Shown here piece by piece: positions 63,585-64,000 of a DNA stretch of 64,000 nucleotides (within the stretch, counting starts at the first letter, position 1; each line of letters opens with the position of its first letter). The stretch covers positions 1 through 64,000 of the forward strand of contig CABZPR010000002.1 of assembly GCA_902527545.1 (NCBI GenBank), written 5' to 3'. Position numbers and translations under genes: made by a program. The stretch comes from an uncultured Alphaproteobacteria bacterium (GTDB lineage Bacteria; Pseudomonadota; Alphaproteobacteria; HIMB59). Under the pieces are notes generated by a model that saw only the letters and a list, made by a program, of their open reading frames with translations, made no database searches and was not told where the DNA came from.

Positions 63585-64000
63585 TTAATTAATAGTTTTA
63601 AGATCAATAATACTTTTGTTTAATATTTTAGCCTTACTATCCTCAGATATTTCTGAAAAATAATTGATAATTAATTTGTTCAGCTCAATTGAAGCCTGAT
63701 TTTTAATTGATTGGACAGCAGAGAGCTCTATTTGTTTAATTCTGTCCAGAGAGTTCTTTTCTTTTGATTGGATCGTTAAGGCGGTTTTATCAATTATATT
63801 TTTTGAGATAGCCTCAGACTGAGACTTAGCATTGTTTATGATCTCATCAATTTTGTTAGATAGATCTTCAGTTTGTTTTTCTGCCTCTTTTAACTTTATT
63901 TCAGCTTCAGAAAAGGATTTAAGAGATTTATCAATATTTTCTTTTATTTCATTTATTTTTGAGTCTAGACCACCAATCATCATACTTTTGAAAGGTTTAA
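63585..64000 (-). CDS. atpF: ATP synthase b/b'-type stalk subunit (5' partial)
   Basis: About 138 residues visible. The frame is open to the window edge, reading Lys-Pro-Phe-Lys upstream of the Met at 63983, so the N-terminal membrane helix lies outside. The visible part is a long charged coiled coil (FSEAEIKLKEAEKQTEDLSNK; INNAKSQSEAISKNII) of the F0 peripheral stalk type, with the GGLDSKINEIKENIDKS segment that follows the membrane part in b subunits. Called b by position at the end of an F0 cluster, by inference. Confidence 0.78.
   Translation of the reverse strand, partial: KPFKSMMIGGLDSKINEIKENIDKSLKSFSEAEIKLKEAEKQTEDLSNKIDEIINNAKSQSEAISKNIIDKTALTIQSKEKNSLDRIKQIELSAVQSIKNQASIELNKLIINYFSEISEDSKAKILNKSIIDLKTIN

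Overview
The window looks like chromosomal DNA of a streamlined, AT-rich alphaproteobacterium, probably a free-living marine lineage of the AEGEAN-169/HIMB59 or SAR11-like kind. This placement is inferred from gene content and style, not from a marker phylogeny. The supporting signs are very short spacers, mostly overlapping genes, a cbb-free aa3 oxidase cluster in the order ctaC-ctaD-ctaB-(small gene)-ctaG-ctaE-SURF1, metX-metW behind a SAM-II-type riboswitch, argH next to lysA, and coq7 and ubiA for ubiquinone. No phage, insertion sequence, integrase or CRISPR array was seen.

Layout. 1-7106: a plus-strand uptake operon with a substrate-binding protein (its start lies outside the window), two permeases, a tiny membrane protein, two different ATPases and both dihydroxyacetone kinase subunits DhaL and DhaK; it ends in a clear terminator. 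7.1-14.3 kb: an accessory-looking stretch of small, mostly unknown proteins, a stomatin/NfeD membrane pair, tRNA-Ala(GGC), a four-gene unknown minus-strand cluster and a spacer of about 14% GC. 14.3-21 kb: FAD oxidoreductase, PsiE, Ung, GloB, methyltransferase, TauE/SafE permease, then the SAM-controlled metX-metW operon. 21-27.4 kb: hisC-tyrA, plsC, YdcF, lysA, a 49-residue lipoprotein, argH and a HIG1-like protein. 27.4-34 kb: esterase, HNH nuclease, coq7, dsbB, YqaA, a putative manganese exporter divergent from mntR, an iron-type permease and a LysE exporter. 34-40.6 kb: tRNA-Leu(CAA), flavin reductase, ribF, ileS, lspA, a lipoprotein, a compact pgi and a small membrane protein. 40.6-45.5 kb: rsmD, rluB-type synthase, a glutamine amidotransferase, tadA, purD and xseA. 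45.5-51.8 kb: a six-gene overlapping operon ubiA-msbA-DUF374-waaA-lpxK-lpxL for ubiquinone and lipid A. 51.8-64 kb: rsmE, the cytochrome c oxidase operon, M32 carboxypeptidase, thrC, M16 peptidase, then rnhA, thrB and the end of an ATP synthase b-type subunit on the minus strand.

How it fits together. The cell is a respiring Gram-negative with lipid A, ubiquinone and an aa3 oxidase. It makes its own methionine, lysine, arginine, tyrosine/histidine, threonine and purines, and imports a small carbon substrate that is probably funnelled to dihydroxyacetone phosphate. The most informative regulatory sites are the SAM-II-type aptamer before metX and a perfect 16-bp palindrome just downstream of a promoter between mntR and the exporter. 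Gene packing is extreme: eight of twelve convergent gene pairs overlap tail to tail, and two divergent pairs have start codons that touch or share bases.
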